A DNA stretch of 64,000 bases from CAWARU01 sp963784575 (GCA_963784575.1 CAWARU010000001.1:1674001-1738000); one strand, 5' to 3'; numbered from the stretch's first letter, positions 37,128-46,609 are shown. Made by a program: numbers and translations. The notes: generated from the letters alone by a model not told the origin.

Positions 37128-39227
37128 ATGTCAACTGTACAACCCTTATTGCACCCTCTAGAACACCCTTTAGAAGAAGTGGATATTTTAAATAAAATCC
37201 TTATGGAGGGGGGGCTCGGAAGCACCACTCTGATGGATTATGAAAGAGCAGTTAATAAGCTCTTTCATTGGATTGAACATCGTCCAAGGTACAGTCGTAC
37301 TGTAAACGAGAAATTCGCACAAGAGAAATGTATAGCTTGGATTCAAAATTTTAGTGCAAAAAATGATAAAGGAGACACTTTTCTCCATGTTATGTTTGCG
37401 AATCCGCTGATTTTCAATCGCAAATTGCTTTTTGCGTTCATGAGCCAAGGGGCTAATGTTTTTGATAAAAACCATACCGGCAAGACAGTATTGGACATAA
37501 TACTTGAATCTCAAAACAAGGATTTTGTTGCAGCCATTTTGGATTTCTATATTCAAGGTTATTTGGGTGAAATGGGTCTCAAATCTGGACTTGATTATAA
37601 TTGTAGAACAGAGATAACTAAAATTATACTAGCATTCCCAATTCTGAATTTAAACCATCCCTATTATCAATTTGACATGACTAACCAACGGTTAAAATTT
37701 CTACGATTAACAGATGCAGCAAAAGGCAATGACATAAAATTGGTTCAAAAGTTGCTTGAAAGTGGCGTAGACATCAATTGCGGAAGTCATAAATGTCTGC
37801 CTTTTATACAAGCAATCACATATAACAGTATTGATGTCGTAAAAATTTTATTGACAGCAGATATAGATCTTTCAAAAACCACCATAAAAGAAGATCATCC
37901 TGTTATCAGAGCTCATGTATTTCATACAAAAAAACCATGGTATGATTATGGATCTCTCTCAAATATCTATATCCAAAGATCTATTAAGGAATTCGACTCT
38001 ATATGTGTTGCTCTAAATTTAGGTTTCACAGAAATTGCGGAACTCCTTATTCATCATCAATATCCTATAAAAGAGTGTGATGCTAACCAGCTCTATGTAG
38101 CCATTCTAAATGAAAACAAGAGAGCGGTGGAATTATTGCTTGAACATGGTGTAAATATTCATAAGTCAAGTTCGATAACTTTGGAACCCATGGATCTGTT
38201 ACGTTATGTGTTAAAAGAATTGCGCAAAGAGATTCCATACGAAACTTCTAAGCGTTCAAAGCATACAGATGCTGCAAAACTTTTAATTAAATATGGGGCA
38301 AATCCGAATTCTGCTTCGGATTTTATCAATTATTGCATAGGGAGATTTAAGGATCATCTCGATACTCTCGCTACTCTTGATACTTCTAATCTACCAAAAA
38401 TAAAAATCAGTGATGATATGTTGAAGCAGGACCCTATGCGAGCTCGCAGGATCATTTGGCGTAATAGACAAATGATGAATGTCATTTTTTATGGAAAATT
38501 TTCCTCTGTCCTAGAGTTCTATGAGTTTTATCACTATCGAGTTTTAATAGACAGCTGCTTAAATCCCAATTACATTAAACTGTTGGAAAAAGTGGTCGAA
38601 TCAGTATATTTCGAGCAAACCGGAAATTACTTTCCAACTGATAAAGAAAAAATAATGGTGATAATCAAAGACACTGTTAATAATGTTGTAGATTTTTTAT
38701 ATAGCTTCCATTCTAAAGAAATTGGAGAAACTGCGGAAAATTATGGCATAGCGATAGATACGAAAATTGAATCTGAGCTCAAAAGCTTGTTGTCAGAAAT
38801 TCTTCAAATCTTGCTTAAACAGAATCTATTCTTATATAAAGTTTTCGAACGTATCGAAGCTTGGAGCATTTATCAGGCATTTTCTACGTCTTCCATTCGT
38901 AATCTGATTGAAGAATACCTTAGTTGGAATCAAGGCAAATTAGATGCCCAAGCTAAAGCCTGCTTTGAAGTCCCTGCTCTAATATTTGGTTCATTTGATT
39001 CAGAATTGATCAAGTTACAGATAGAACCCGTGCATAGTCTGCAAAAAAAAGCAGCGATAAAGTGCATGGGATCAAGTTTAGAAGCGCGTGATACCGTGGC
39101 CGGTAAACCAGAAGTTACAGAGGCAGAGGTAGTAGGGCTTGGAGTAGTGGAAGAGTTGGAGGGAGAGTCAGAGGTAGAATCGGCAAAAAATGAGAAAGAG
39201 GGACTCAAACACCGGAAATTTGCTTGA
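37128..39227 (+). CDS. Ankyrin-repeat protein, ~699 aa
   Basis: The ATG at 37128 has GAGG about 9 bases upstream; the TTG at 37080 lacks a site. Ankyrin repeats are dispersed over residues ~80-420, for example DTFLHVMFANPLIFNRKLLF, NDIKLVQKLLESGVDINCGS, KRAVELLLEHGVNIHKSS and DAAKLLIKYGANPNS. The C-terminal third is helical and ends in an acidic, Val/Glu-rich tail, then LKHRKFA. Two stop codons (TGA TGA) follow, after which the same frame stays open and reads sensibly (ENNNDHEELEQPMIK) to a TAG at 39341, so the gene may once have been longer. Effector role is inferred. Confidence 0.85.
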   Translation: MSTVQPLLHPLEHPLEEVDILNKILMEGGLGSTTLMDYERAVNKLFHWIEHRPRYSRTVNEKFAQEKCIAWIQNFSAKNDKGDTFLHVMFANPLIFNRKLLFAFMSQGANVFDKNHTGKTVLDIILESQNKDFVAAILDFYIQGYLGEMGLKSGLDYNCRTEITKIILAFPILNLNHPYYQFDMTNQRLKFLRLTDAAKGNDIKLVQKLLESGVDINCGSHKCLPFIQAITYNSIDVVKILLTADIDLSKTTIKEDHPVIRAHVFHTKKPWYDYGSLSNIYIQRSIKEFDSICVALNLGFTEIAELLIHHQYPIKECDANQLYVAILNENKRAVELLLEHGVNIHKSSSITLEPMDLLRYVLKELRKEIPYETSKRSKHTDAAKLLIKYGANPNSASDFINYCIGRFKDHLDTLATLDTSNLPKIKISDDMLKQDPMRARRIIWRNRQMMNVIFYGKFSSVLEFYEFYHYRVLIDSCLNPNYIKLLEKVVESVYFEQTGNYFPTDKEKIMVIIKDTVNNVVDFLYSFHSKEIGETAENYGIAIDTKIESELKSLLSEILQILLKQNLFLYKVFERIEAWSIYQAFSTSSIRNLIEEYLSWNQGKLDAQAKACFEVPALIFGSFDSELIKLQIEPVHSLQKKAAIKCMGSSLEARDTVAGKPEVTEAEVVGLGVVEELEGESEVESAKNEKEGLKHRKFA

Positions 39228-39622
39228 TGATTTGATGAAAATAATAACGACCATGAAGAACTTGAACAGCCGATGATAAAATCAATGAAGTCTAGAAAAC
39301 ATGAAGACATATATGAAAATATCTATTTATTTAAAAATTAGTTAAACAACTTGTTTTTCAAACCAAATAAAGCTTAAAACTAGGTTATTTATCGGATATC
39401 CATTTGTTTAATTATCCCCTTATAATCAAAAAGCTGTATGCCAATTAATCCTGGTTCAATCAGGATTCTTGCCTTCGCGGGAATCCACTAAAGATATAGC
39501 AATATCGGATTAGGAACTTAAAACCGTAAAAGGCTGCAAAAATTTGACATATTGTATGGTTTATGGGAAACTTACCTAAGTTTTTATTATAACTATGAGT
39601 TTATTATTAGGAGTAATTACAC
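39228..39622. other. Intergenic region with an in-frame ankyrin-gene extension and a small hairpin
   Basis: 39234-39341 continues the reading frame of the ankyrin gene beyond its stops. AATCCTG and CAGGATT (39447-39467) form a small 7-bp hairpin. AGGAG near 39609 is the ribosome site for the GTG start of the lipase gene. I see nothing else. Confidence 0.35.
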
Positions 39623-41380
39623 GTGGCAATTAAAATTTCTGAGATTTCAAAATTAGAAAATCCAGAATTAAGTTCGGGTACTTCAAAAATTCCTGGAACT
39701 GATGCTTCAAAGATTGTTATCGCGGGTACTTCAAAAACTCACAGCCAAGACAAACCCGTGTTTGAAAAAATGATTCGTTTAGAATCTAACGGTCTCCAAA
39801 CAGTCTTTGATCAATATACAATCACTGAAACTGAAGATTCTGAATGGATGGCAATTGATCGCGATGAACCAGAAACCGACTTAAAAAAGAAAGCAGAACA
39901 TGCCCATCTTCAAAAATATGCAAGTTTTGAATTACAGGGACACACTCTGGGATATCAATTGAAGAACTTAAATTTAGCAGAAAATCCTAGCATCTCTGTT
40001 TTGGAAGAAGATGGCAGTACAGCTGAATATTTTGTGCACCGCTTAGCAGTCGGTAACACTGTAGAAAAAGGCTTAATGGCACACGTCTTAGTGCCTAAAA
40101 ATACCAAGCCTGGCAATCAAGACATTAAAATCCTGTTCCAAGGCAGCTGTAATGGCAATGGTTATGCGCGCGACGCATTTGAAAATGGCGGCGCTGGCAC
40201 AGACAGTTTCCAAGCCAATCGCGATCTCTTGCTGTTGCAAATAAACGGCCTCATCAAAAATTTCAAACAGCGCATGAATGCTGAAGAAACTCTTTCCGTC
40301 ACCATCTCAGGCCATAGCCTAGGCGGAGCCGATGCTCAAAATTGCATGGCCAGCATGATGGACGCAGCCGCTCAAAATTGTGGTTTAACTTCCACAAATC
40401 CTATTCCAAAAGAATGCCGCGATGGCTTTCAAGCAATCTCCAAGCTCCGATTGGCGACTCAAAATTCTGCCGGCATCACCAAAGCCACCGCAAAACGTGC
40501 TGATTTGGTGGCTGGCTATCTTGCAGAGCAACGCAAGAAATTCAACAAAAATCCTGCTAAAGGTAAAGGCCTTAATCTAGAATTGGAAACGTATAACCTG
40601 CATGTTGCTGCAGACGGCGTTCAGCAAACCGGCGAAGCCCATATTTTAAGCGACGTTTCTCCTAAACTTGCAAAAGTCGATGTCATGAAGATTCAAAGCT
40701 CTTGGGAAAATACCCAATTTTTAAGCGGCGGACATGCTCTTGCTACCATTGCTGCTGCTGGTGCTGTAGGTAAAATCGTTGCTTCCACCGCCGTTGGGGG
40801 TGCCGTGGGTGCTGCAGTTGCTGTTGCTGGAATTAGCGCAGCAGGGGTGGTTGGTACCGGCATTAGCCATACTGCGAAATTCTTTAATAAACCAGTAGCA
40901 GCTCAATACGAGAGAATCGATAACTCTACTCGCAAAGGCCGCAAGAAAGTAAAAGCATTGCTCGGCAATAAATCATCTTGGTTAAATGGTTTTCAAAACG
41001 CTGTCTTATCATTCTCTTCAGCAGTGAAAGGCCTGTTTGGTTCAAAAACTGAAATTAAAGACGAGAAACCGATTGTACCAGTAATTGCAACTGTTCCAGT
41101 ACCTGTGCATGTACCGGCACCTGTTATAGTGTCTGCGTCAGAACTTGTCCATCAAACTACTGAAATTAAAGTTCAGAGTCTGGAAGCTCGAAAAGACAAA
41201 AATGCTGAGAATGATGACTTGGCAGCAAGCAAACCCATGGCGGAATCAGCTGCCCCCGAAAAACATTCTTCCTGGTTGCCCTTTTTCAGCTTCAGGAAAA
41301 ATAAAGAACAATCCCCTGCGCCTGAACAAATTAAAATCGCAGCGAAAACGCAAGAAATCAAAAATGCTGTTAAGCTGTAA
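39623..41380 (+). CDS. Class-3 lipase-like alpha/beta hydrolase, 585 aa
   Basis: The start is a GTG with AGGAG 9 bases upstream. Residues ~100-340 hold the hydrolase: FQANRDLLLLQINGLI, then the nucleophile elbow TISGHSLGGADAQN (GxSxG, Ser as nucleophile) as in fungal-type class-3 lipases. A Gly/Ala-rich hydrophobic segment (~370-415, STAVGGAVGAAVAVAGISAA) could insert in a membrane. The tail is Pro/Val-rich, then Lys-rich. There is no N-terminal signal peptide, so export would need a dedicated system. Phospholipase or lipase activity on host membranes is a reasonable guess. Confidence 0.8.
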   Translation: MAIKISEISKLENPELSSGTSKIPGTDASKIVIAGTSKTHSQDKPVFEKMIRLESNGLQTVFDQYTITETEDSEWMAIDRDEPETDLKKKAEHAHLQKYASFELQGHTLGYQLKNLNLAENPSISVLEEDGSTAEYFVHRLAVGNTVEKGLMAHVLVPKNTKPGNQDIKILFQGSCNGNGYARDAFENGGAGTDSFQANRDLLLLQINGLIKNFKQRMNAEETLSVTISGHSLGGADAQNCMASMMDAAAQNCGLTSTNPIPKECRDGFQAISKLRLATQNSAGITKATAKRADLVAGYLAEQRKKFNKNPAKGKGLNLELETYNLHVAADGVQQTGEAHILSDVSPKLAKVDVMKIQSSWENTQFLSGGHALATIAAAGAVGKIVASTAVGGAVGAAVAVAGISAAGVVGTGISHTAKFFNKPVAAQYERIDNSTRKGRKKVKALLGNKSSWLNGFQNAVLSFSSAVKGLFGSKTEIKDEKPIVPVIATVPVPVHVPAPVIVSASELVHQTTEIKVQSLEARKDKNAENDDLAASKPMAESAAPEKHSSWLPFFSFRKNKEQSPAPEQIKIAAKTQEIKNAVKL

Positions 41381-41392
41381 ATAAGACTTCTG

Positions 41393-41418
41393 CTAAGCCT
41401 TAAAGGTTTAAGGCTTAG
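41393..41418. terminator. Hairpin terminator between convergent genes
   Basis: CTAAGCCTTAAA and TTTAAGGCTTAG form a perfect 12-bp stem with a GG loop. It follows the lipase stop by 12 bases and overlaps the last codons of the minus-strand gene at 41408. No T-run is present. Confidence 0.6.
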
Positions 41419-41717
41419 TTGGACCGCTCGGTCTTCTCTCTGGCGAACAAACTAAAATCTGATTTATTTCCATTTGAATTCCACCGTAATGTCCATGCCG
41501 TTCCAAATTCCTGCCAAGCTTTTCTAAAGTTTCCTTTTCTGAATCCTGAAGGGGATTTCCCTTGGCGAATTTTTTTAAATCTTCTCCCACCCATAACTAT
41601 TGAATTAACAAAGTCTTGATCTTGTTGGTGCTTTTTTCCGATACTTTCCAATTTGTACACTAAGTTTTGAGCTATAGTTTCAATTTTAGGTGATTCAGAA
41701 GGTGATTCTTTTGTCAT
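41408..41717 (-). CDS. Small hypothetical protein frameshifted at a homopolymer (~102 aa)
   Basis: GAGGAG lies 10 bases before the ATG at 41717. The first frame reads MTKESPSESPKIETIAQNLV to FVNSIVMGGRRFKK, then turns into Arg/Asn/Ser-rich nonsense. The overlapping +1 frame reads FAKGNPLQDSEKETLEKLGR and ends ERRPSGPTKP. The frames meet at a run of seven A (minus strand; 41570-41576); losing one A joins them into one plausible protein. Slippage, phase variation or sequencing error are all possible. The family is not recognised. Confidence 0.55.
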
Positions 41718-42206
41718 AGTGGTTTGTCTCCTCGAGTGTTAAAATGAAGCAGCGAATGATTATTCTTTAATTATTCTTTAAATGCTGTACTGTGCCCTTA
41801 TGTGTGGCATTAATGGCATTAAAAGGCATAAATTGTATTAAAAAGTATTAATTTATATCTTAAGAATAGTATTAATTTAACTAAAAATGTTAAGACGGTA
41901 TTTTTCCCATCTTTTTAATTTTAAAAAATTATGGTACCCTACACCTAAAAAATAGAAGTATCAAAACCTGGTAACTGGTGAACTGAGGACATTTTCACTG
42001 TAAATTCCTTGCAAATTCAGTGTAAACCGGACCAGTTGCACTGTAGTACGATAAATTGATTAAGTATTATGAGCTAAGCATTTTAAACTATTGACATAGA
42101 ACGAGCCATATGATATAGTTAGCCAGTTACCATAAAATAATATGATTTATTTTAAGTAACTTGCGTAATTTTAATGTTTAAAACAGTAGTAAAGGATGTA
42201 CATACT
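41718..42206. other. AT-rich intergenic region
   Basis: I see no gene or clear repeat here beyond short ATTAA-rich runs. The AAGGA at 42190 serves the downstream ATG at 42207. Confidence 0.3.
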
Positions 42207-42941
42207 ATGACTCAACTCAAGGAACGAAATAAGAGAAAATCAATGCCTACAAACCCAAACGATATCACAAACAATCTCGTACTACCTCTTTGGAATGACA
42301 AAGCGGTGGATGTTGTCGATCGTTTTTTTGCGCCCAATGCTGATATTCGCACCACTTTTATCAATGGCACGGGCCCTGAAATACTCAAAAAAAGTGTCCA
42401 AGATACTTTTTCAGCTTTCCCCACTTTCGAAATTAAGATTGATGATATTATTCAACAAGAACATAAACTCATGTATAAATGGCAGGCAAAAGCGAAACAT
42501 GAAGGCACTATTTTAGGCGTTCCTGGTACTGGCCAAGAAACCGTATTTTCCGGCATGGTGTTCGGCGAAGTAGAAAATAATAAAATCAGTGTTTATCACA
42601 GTTTTTCAAATATTCCGCAAGTGCTCCGCGCTCTCTACGAATCAAATCCCTTAATAGAACAATTGGAAGATGCTAAGAGATTAGACGAATCCAGAAAAAA
42701 TGTTGCTGATGAACTGCGAAAAACCATCACCGTTCCTCTCACCAACAGAGAAATCGAATGTTTAAGCCTCTGGGTAAAAGGCTGCTCCATCAAAGAAACC
42801 GCCATGCAAATGGGTGGTATCTCCATCCGAACAATCCAAACTTATCGTGAAAATATCAAGCATAAGTTTAGAGTCAGAAATTTCCAAAAACTTTTTGGGA
42901 TAATCCAAGAAAGCGGCGCACTCACTATTTTGCTGCGATGA
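42207..42941 (+). CDS. SnoaL-like ligand domain fused to a LuxR-type HTH, ~244 aa
   Basis: The ATG at 42207 has AAGGA 10 bases upstream; an ATG at 42174 lacks a site. Residues ~10-130 fit the SnoaL/NTF2-like fold: DRFFAPNADIRTTFINGTGP, FPTFEIKIDDIIQQ and LGVPGTGQETVFSGMVFGEV. The C-terminus is a GerE/LuxR HTH: LTNREIECLSLWVKGCSIKE, TAMQMGGISIRTIQTYRENI. The architecture suggests a one-component regulator that binds a small hydrophobic ligand in the NTF2 cone. The target promoter is unknown. Confidence 0.8.
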   Translation: MTQLKERNKRKSMPTNPNDITNNLVLPLWNDKAVDVVDRFFAPNADIRTTFINGTGPEILKKSVQDTFSAFPTFEIKIDDIIQQEHKLMYKWQAKAKHEGTILGVPGTGQETVFSGMVFGEVENNKISVYHSFSNIPQVLRALYESNPLIEQLEDAKRLDESRKNVADELRKTITVPLTNREIECLSLWVKGCSIKETAMQMGGISIRTIQTYRENIKHKFRVRNFQKLFGIIQESGALTILLR

Positions 42942-42971
42942 TGATTTTTTACAATCCTTACTTTGCTTTGT

Positions 42972-43007
42972 AATGTTCGCGGGGACGCTTGCGCCCCCGC
43001 GAACATT
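42972..43007. repeat. GC-rich 13-bp inverted repeat
   Basis: AATGTTCGCGGGG and CCCCGCGAACATT form a perfect stem around a 10-base loop, strikingly GC-rich for this region. The loop and right half recur imperfectly at about 44574-44595 (CGCTTGCGCTCCCGTGAACA). It could terminate the LuxR gene (no T-run) or be a dispersed repeat. 43008-43219 holds no gene. Confidence 0.6.
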
Positions 43008-43219
43008 GTCTCAATGTCAAAAACTGATTATGTAAAGTGATACCCGAACAATTAGGCAAAACCAGGACTTTGTTATTGCAGTACCCGAAAGCTTCCGATA
43101 AGAAATCAGATCACGAACACAGTGTATCTTCTGAATATCTCGACTCGGACAAGGATATAGGCTCTTCGCGCATTGCTTGTTCTATTCCATAGCCGGTAAC
43201 GTTAAAATATTCATACGTT

Positions 43220-43510
43220 CTATATACCTTTTGTTTCAAGGATCGCTATTTCCAAAAGAATAGGATCCTTAATAATCTTCAGCTTTTCAATTTTATTCAT
43301 TTTCTTGATAAAGTGTTCTATTTTCATAGCGAGAGACTTTTTTCCATATATTGGCCAAGCTTGTGCTACTAAATGGGGTTGAAAACTTCTTGTATACTTT
43401 GCGGCGGTTCCTTGAACGTGAGAGCGATATCGCTTAATAAGATCCGTGGTATAACCTACATATAAGCTATCATTAGCACACAATAATATGTACACCCAAA
43501 AATCTGGCAT
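43220..43510 (-). CDS. GIY-YIG nuclease-domain protein (YhbQ/UPF0213-like), 96 aa
   Basis: The family pattern is complete: WVYILLCANDSLYVGYTTDL (Y-I-L-x-n-Y-x-G-Y-T form of GIY-YIG), then KRYRSHVQGTAAKYTRSFQP with the conserved Arg and H, and a Glu in MKIEHFIKK for the metal. Small proteins of this type are common in bacteria; their cellular role is unclear. A truncated relative lies at 9189-9382. It is monocistronic and upstream of no obvious partner. Confidence 0.88.
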   Translation of the reverse strand: MPDFWVYILLCANDSLYVGYTTDLIKRYRSHVQGTAAKYTRSFQPHLVAQAWPIYGKKSLAMKIEHFIKKMNKIEKLKIIKDPILLEIAILETKGI

Positions 43511-43566
43511 TGATATCCCTCAAAAATATGTAGTGCAATTAATCGCAGAAGTACTTGTCTAAACTT

Positions 43567-44055
43567 TTACACATTATATTCCAAAACATTCTGCATATAT
43601 TGTTTTAACCAGATTGGCGACTTTTTATGAACATCAATCTCTGCATGGGACAACCAAAAATATTCTGGCACTTCACGTGTTGAAGTTTTTAAATTTAATG
43701 GCGTCTTTTCAATTTTACAATGATAAAGTGCCCCCAGAACATTTTGACCATATTTATCAATAAAATAAGTGCTGCGAACAAAACGAAGTGGATCAATCAG
43801 CTCTAGTCCAACTTCCTCCTGCACTTCGCGTTTAACCGCATACAGTAATATATCTTGGGCAACTTGTTCCTGATTACTATCAGAATAATCTTGGTCCTTT
43901 TTATTTAAACCATCTTGATAATCCACTTTACCGCCTGGAAAAGCTAATAATCCACCCGCATGAACACCTTCCGGCCTACGAATGATTAAAAATTTTCCTT
44001 GGTGTTCAATTGCACATTCGACGATGACTAAAAATGTTTCCATAAAGAAATCCAA
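43567..44055 (-). CDS. Nudix hydrolase, 162 aa
   Basis: The likely start is the second Met (METFLVIV, 44043); the first at 44055 is also open. The Nudix box is present but stretched: FPGGKVD then, after a ~25-residue insertion (QDGLNKKDQDYSDSNQEQVA), AVKREVQEEVGLEL with the REVQEEVG metal-binding helix intact. The normal spacing is G-x5-E-x7-REUxEExGU. It would hydrolyse a nucleoside-diphosphate derivative; the specificity cannot be read. Confidence 0.82.
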   Translation of the reverse strand: MDFFMETFLVIVECAIEHQGKFLIIRRPEGVHAGGLLAFPGGKVDYQDGLNKKDQDYSDSNQEQVAQDILLYAVKREVQEEVGLELIDPLRFVRSTYFIDKYGQNVLGALYHCKIEKTPLNLKTSTREVPEYFWLSHAEIDVHKKSPIWLKQYMQNVLEYNV

Positions 44056-44184
44056 TAATATGATGATTGAGATATTAGCAGAATGATACTGTAGGACACA
44101 AGTTAGAACTTAAGGGCACCTTGTTATGGTAGAAATATTATTGTTGATGCTATGAATAAAGCACCCTATATTCTTAAAAATGGA

Positions 44185-44225
44185 AATATCGGACACTTAT
44201 GAAATAAGTATACCTGTCCGGTATT
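44185..44225. repeat. Imperfect hairpin of the TATCGGACA type
   Basis: AATATCGGACA pairs with TGTCCGGTATT (one mismatch) around an AT-rich loop. It is the first of three such hairpins in 44.1-46.6 kb. Confidence 0.6.
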
Positions 44226-44227
44226 CT

Positions 44228-44311
44228 AAAAGCAATAGGAAATATCGGACACTTATAATTTTTTATAGGTGTCCGATATTCTATTCGCCGGGTAAAACAA
44301 TTACTTTTACC
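44228..44311 (+). repeat. 84-bp direct repeat, copy 1 (contains hairpin)
   Basis: It matches 46526-46609 along its length with few differences. It contains the hairpin AATATCGGACACTTATAA / TTATAGGTGTCCGATATT and then a smaller GGTAAAA...TTTTACC pair. With copy 2 it brackets the ATPase gene. Confidence 0.75.
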
Positions 44312-44750
44312 GAGCTAAACATAGTTTGAATATAACTAGCCCGGTGAAAGCAAACCGCATATTTCTTGATTAGGTATAAAATCATATACCATACTTTTTG
44401 GGTGGGATTAGAAATTTCAGATGTGAGAAATACGCCACATTTTTGGCGAGCAAAATGGGTATTGTAGGGGGAAGGTATCTGGAACTGAATATGCGCAGCT
44501 AAGGCCAATGAAAGGTGCGCGAAGAATTACTTATCTTCCCAGATAAAAGATTGAGTATATTGAAAAAAAACCAACGCTTGCGCTCCCGTGAACATTTGGG
44601 TATTATATTGACTAGGCGAGTAAGTCCTATTAATGTTCTTAAGATGCTTCCTTCCATCGGTTGGATATGAGTCTTAAGATTTAAGCATTATAGGGGTTGC
44701 CTTTTTATTATTAACACTTGACTTTGTATTTCATTTTCACATGCTCTGAA

Positions 44751-46203
44751 TCACTCTTTATATAGATCTTTCAGCGTTACTACTCCGGAAATTAACTCTT
44801 CAGAATAAATCGATTTTTTAATTCCAAACGCTGATATCATGACGAAAAAAATTTGTTTCGCAACCCCAGTATGCTGCTCGAAAATTGCAATTTTTTGCTT
44901 TATTTTTTGAGCATAGTCTTTGTCCACATAAAAAGGGTCCTGGGTATATTTAATTTCACATAAAGTAATGGCATTATCCGTTCTATCTATTAAAAGATCA
45001 ATTTGCGCACCGTGTCCTTCTGCTTTACGAGGAACGAAACGCCAAGAACTAACACTGATTGCTGTTTTAATATGTAAGGCTTGAATAATTTGTTCAATGT
45101 GTTTATAACAGACCGCCTCGAAAGCATAACCAGACCATGCGTAATAAGCAGATTTTTGGGTAATATTAATCCAATAGTCCGTTGTAATTTTTATTGATCT
45201 ACTAGGTTCAATCCAATATAAATGAAACAAACAAAATTCATCTATCAATTTATAATACTCACCTTTTGTTTTTTCCCAGGGAGTATATGCCTCAATAAAA
45301 CCAGTATCACTAAGTTCTTGTAACCGCTTACTTAAACTACCCCCAGTACTCGATAATTTTGCCATACTATCTAGTTCTGAACGACTCAATCCTTCTCTTC
45401 TGCGAGAAATTAATTTCACTATTTCAATATAACTCTCTGCATGCTTAAATAAAGATTGAAATAATTTATCAAATTCATCAAATAAAGGAGCCTTTTTGCC
45501 AAAACATATTTTTTGAATATTGTCTTCAACTGTTAGCTTTGGTTCGACATATTTTAAGTAATACGGGATACCTCCCAAAGTCATATATATTGAAAGTATG
45601 CCTCTTTCATTTAACTGAATTTTTCTATTTTTCATATATGTATTGGTTTCTGCCAAGGTGAATGGCTCCAGTTTAATTTGCGATGTCAGCCTATTATGCA
45701 ATCCGCCTTTGTCATAAATTATATTTCTAATAAGCCACGAAGCCGATGATCCACAAACAACCAAAATAACCTGCTTCATGGCAGACCAGTACCTATTCCA
45801 ATAATAATCAATTTCTTGCAGTAAGCCCGATCTCAGGGGTGGCCATCCAGGGAAGCTCGTCTAAGAAGATAATCATTTTGCCTTTTTGCTTTAATACTTG
45901 ATTGTGTAATAAACGAATAGCCTCATCCCAACTATTTGGCGTCTTTAAAGGAGCATTGTCATAAAATGTTTCAGACAATGCCTCTGAAAATTTCTTCAGC
46001 TGCTTACCCATCGTCCCTTTCTGTAGCCCAGTGGCATGAAATAAAGTGCATTTTTTGGATTTAAAAAATTCGCGAATTAAATATGTTTTTCCGACTCTAC
46101 GCCGGCCATATATAACAATAAATTCCGCCTCCTTAGAAAGATAGGTTTTGTTAAGTTTTTTTTGTTCTTCTTTCCTACCCACTATTTTTTTTCCAACGGT
46201 CAT
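44751..46203 (-). CDS. ATPase of the archaeal-ATPase/DUF234 type, interrupted by a +1 frameshift
   Basis: The ATG at 46203 has GAGGGG 9 bases upstream. The first part has IVGRKEEQKKL, Walker A IYGRRRVGKTYLIREFF and Walker B MIIFLDELPWMATP, then runs out of frame at about 45830. The next frame continues LRSGLLQEIDYYWNRYWSAM and carries the rest: VVCGSSASWLIRNII (sensor), LGGIPYYLKYVEP, a winged helix, and a C-terminal nuclease-like domain with GAQIDLLIDRTDNAITLCEI-K. One base removed near a C-run (ACCCCTGAG) gives 483 residues. Family members are often on mobile or accessory loci. It is either an error or a recent inactivation. Confidence 0.8.
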
Positions 46204-46224
46204 ATCTTTTGTCCCCTCAAGGAT

Positions 46225-46353
46225 AGATTGGCTACTTATAGAACCCTTATAAGTAGCCAATCTATTTAAAATTTTTATCTAAATTGGCTACTTATAGCTT
46301 CATTATAACCAGCCAATCTAATTAAAATCAAGGATTAGATTGGCTGATTATAG
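46225..46353. promoter_or_regulatory. Three GATTGGCTxxTTATAG repeats upstream of the ATPase gene
   Basis: ATTGGCTACTTATAG with its inverted copy (46226-46262), a second degenerate pair (46283-46319) and a third single arm (46337-46353) lie immediately upstream of the ATPase start. Spaced inverted repeats here suggest an operator for autoregulation or a transposon end. Confidence 0.5.
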
Positions 46354-46525
46354 AGTCTCACGAAGTGGAGTTGTGAACTTTCTGTTGGATGTTTATGCTA
46401 TTTTCTTGATATTTTCATTTTACTGTATATTTAAACAGCATACAAAATTGAAGCAGCAGGAAGAAAATGGATGCGCAAAAAATGTTTGGGGACCTAAATT
46501 CAAAACCAAGTGCAATTTTCTCGCC

Positions 46526-46609
46526 AAAAGCAATAAAAAATATCGGACACTTATAATTTTTTATAGTTGTCCGATATTCTATTCGTCCGGTAAAACGATA
46601 ACTTTTACT
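46526..46609 (+). repeat. 84-bp direct repeat, copy 2
   Basis: This is the partner of 44228-44311 in the same orientation, including the TATCGGACAC hairpin (46539-46578) and the GGTAAAA/TTTTAC pair. The open frame that runs across it (46340-46666) is not convincing. Confidence 0.75.

Larger units (their letters stand above)
44056..44750. other. Repeat-rich intergenic region
   Basis: It holds two hairpins built on AATATCGGACA (44185-44225 and 44241-44280), one of which belongs to an 84-bp direct repeat (44228-44311). A partial copy of the GC-rich repeat lies near 44574. An open frame at 44281-44508 (minus) starts inside the repeat and looks spurious. Confidence 0.5.

Noticed and set aside
42972..43007. 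Intrinsic terminator of the LuxR gene
   Set aside because: The stem is ideal but no T-run follows, and part of it recurs elsewhere, so I call it a repeat rather than a terminator.
44281..44508. Open frame of 75 aa on the minus strand
   Set aside because: It ends inside the repeat and shows no motif or ribosome site.
44185..46578. CRISPR-like spaced hairpins
   Set aside because: The copies are few, differently spaced and internally palindromic, with no regular spacers or cas genes.
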